The notes under the pieces: generated by a model | What the model saw: the letters and a program-made list of their open reading frames with translations, nothing else | Told to the model about the DNA's origin: nothing | Databases searched by the model: none | Made by a program: the position numbers and the translations under genes | Assembly: GCA_021851985.1 (NCBI GenBank) | Contig: JAJZOS010000058.1 | Location: 1 to 5,718, forward strand | Reading direction: 5' to 3' | Length of the DNA stretch: 5,718 bases | From: Microcaldota archaeon | GTDB lineage: Archaea; Micrarchaeota; Micrarchaeia; Micrarchaeales; CABMGC01 | In this document: one piece after another, positions 5,471-5,718 of the stretch | Position numbering within the stretch: position 1 is the first letter of the stretch | Layout: every line of letters begins with the position of its first letter

Positions 5471-5570
5471 TCTTCCGAGCTATGGAGAGTATGTCATCGC
5501 TGGGCTTGGCTTCGACTACCGGCGTGCTCATTATCTCATTTACCAATATCGATTCCTTTGGGGACCTCAT
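5459..5570 (-). pseudogene. N-terminal fragment of a second CBS-domain protein
   Basis: Read on the minus strand from the ATG at 5570, the sequence begins MRSPKESILVNEIMSTPVVE and continues through DDILSIARKMRQKNA. It aligns without gaps to the start of the CBS protein at the left end of the window (22 of the first 34 residues identical). It is therefore the first half of a first CBS domain. After about residue 37-40 the similarity ends and the strand becomes the reverse of the amt coding sequence (the frame reads AQRTLSWAPE, unlike any CBS domain). The glycine/valine core, the GIIT..D signature and the whole second CBS are missing, so it is not a functional CBS pair. It keeps a promoter-like element. 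It is convergent with amt and meets it at about 5455-5470. It could result from a deletion or from a misassembly. Confidence 0.85.
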
Positions 5571-5594
5571 TCCATCAAACAGATATGCGCAGAT

Positions 5595-5612
5595 AAGAGT
5601 TTAAGCCTATTT
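5595..5612 (-). promoter_or_regulatory. Promoter-like element of the CBS fragment
   Basis: On the minus strand ATAGGC (5610-5605) is followed by TTAAACTC, similar to the AAAGGC-plus-TTAAAG element of the ART-like gene. Its centre lies about 27 bases from an ATG at 5575 and 32 from the CBS ATG at 5570. Confidence 0.4.
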
Positions 5613-5718
5613 GTGGGGTTCGCAAAGGCGAGAAGATGCATGCAGTTGCTTTGCCCGGATATATTACAGGTGCGCAAGGCATTTGGGGATTTAATAATTG
5701 CCCGGGGTAATTGCGCTT
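5613..5718. other. Unassigned right edge
   Basis: More than one frame is open across these bases. On the minus strand a frame enters from the window edge and ends at the TGA at 5569-5567, overlapping the CBS fragment's ATG as ATGA; its residues (…HLLAFANPTNRLKLLSAH…) are not recognised. A plus-strand frame is also open to the edge. Neither shows a motif, and the piece is too short to decide. Confidence 0.3.

Noticed and set aside
5341..5604. Plus-strand open frames across the amt/CBS join
   Set aside because: They mix the end of amt with the reverse strand of a CBS gene; the part after 5470 is a shadow of the minus-strand CBS fragment.

Overview
The window looks archaeal. Several starts have a TATA-like box about 25-30 bases upstream and little or no leader (for example the boxes at 4307-4315 and 1467-1474), Shine-Dalgarno sites are weak or absent, and one gene is the archaeal-type XRE-HTH plus CBS-pair regulator. 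The lineage cannot be fixed from sequence alone. Compact spacing would fit a small-genome DPANN-type or Thermoplasmata-like archaeon, but that is inference.

Layout, left to right. A two-CBS-domain protein (78-521, minus) lies downstream of a small broken membrane-protein gene (590-804, minus). A Fhit-like HIT hydrolase (959-1429, plus) is followed directly by an AT-rich gene (1498-2196, plus) whose product has the outline of an ADP-ribosyltransferase fold. A histidine-rich protein of unknown function (2353-2856, minus) is divergent from an XRE-HTH/CBS regulator (2929-3450, plus). Their short shared intergenic region holds an 11-bp inverted repeat whose right arm reaches the regulator's start codon. 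An intergenic stretch with nested inverted repeats (3463-3545) separates this regulator from a convergent UbiE/MenG-like methyltransferase (3585-4285, minus), which needs one frame change to be complete. An Amt-family ammonium transporter (4377 to about 5470, plus) is divergent from it.

The right third is visibly damaged. The amt gene carries a perfect 13-bp tandem duplication that breaks the frame, then two apparent single-base losses. It stops short where it runs head-on into the first 34-40 codons of a second CBS-domain gene on the minus strand, a paralogue of the one at the left end. One deletion that removed the 3' ends of a convergent amt/CBS pair would explain this join; an assembly chimera is the main alternative. 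The methyltransferase shift lies exactly on an in-register T TTT TTA heptamer, so programmed -1 slippage, pseudogenisation and a homopolymer sequencing error all remain possible.

Functional reading: two or three CBS-domain proteins (probable adenine-nucleotide or SAM sensors), an ammonium transporter and a quinone-type methyltransferase suggest energy and nitrogen-status functions. The HIT/ART-like pair looks like an accessory nucleotide-chemistry module. No rRNA, tRNA, CRISPR array or insertion sequence was found.
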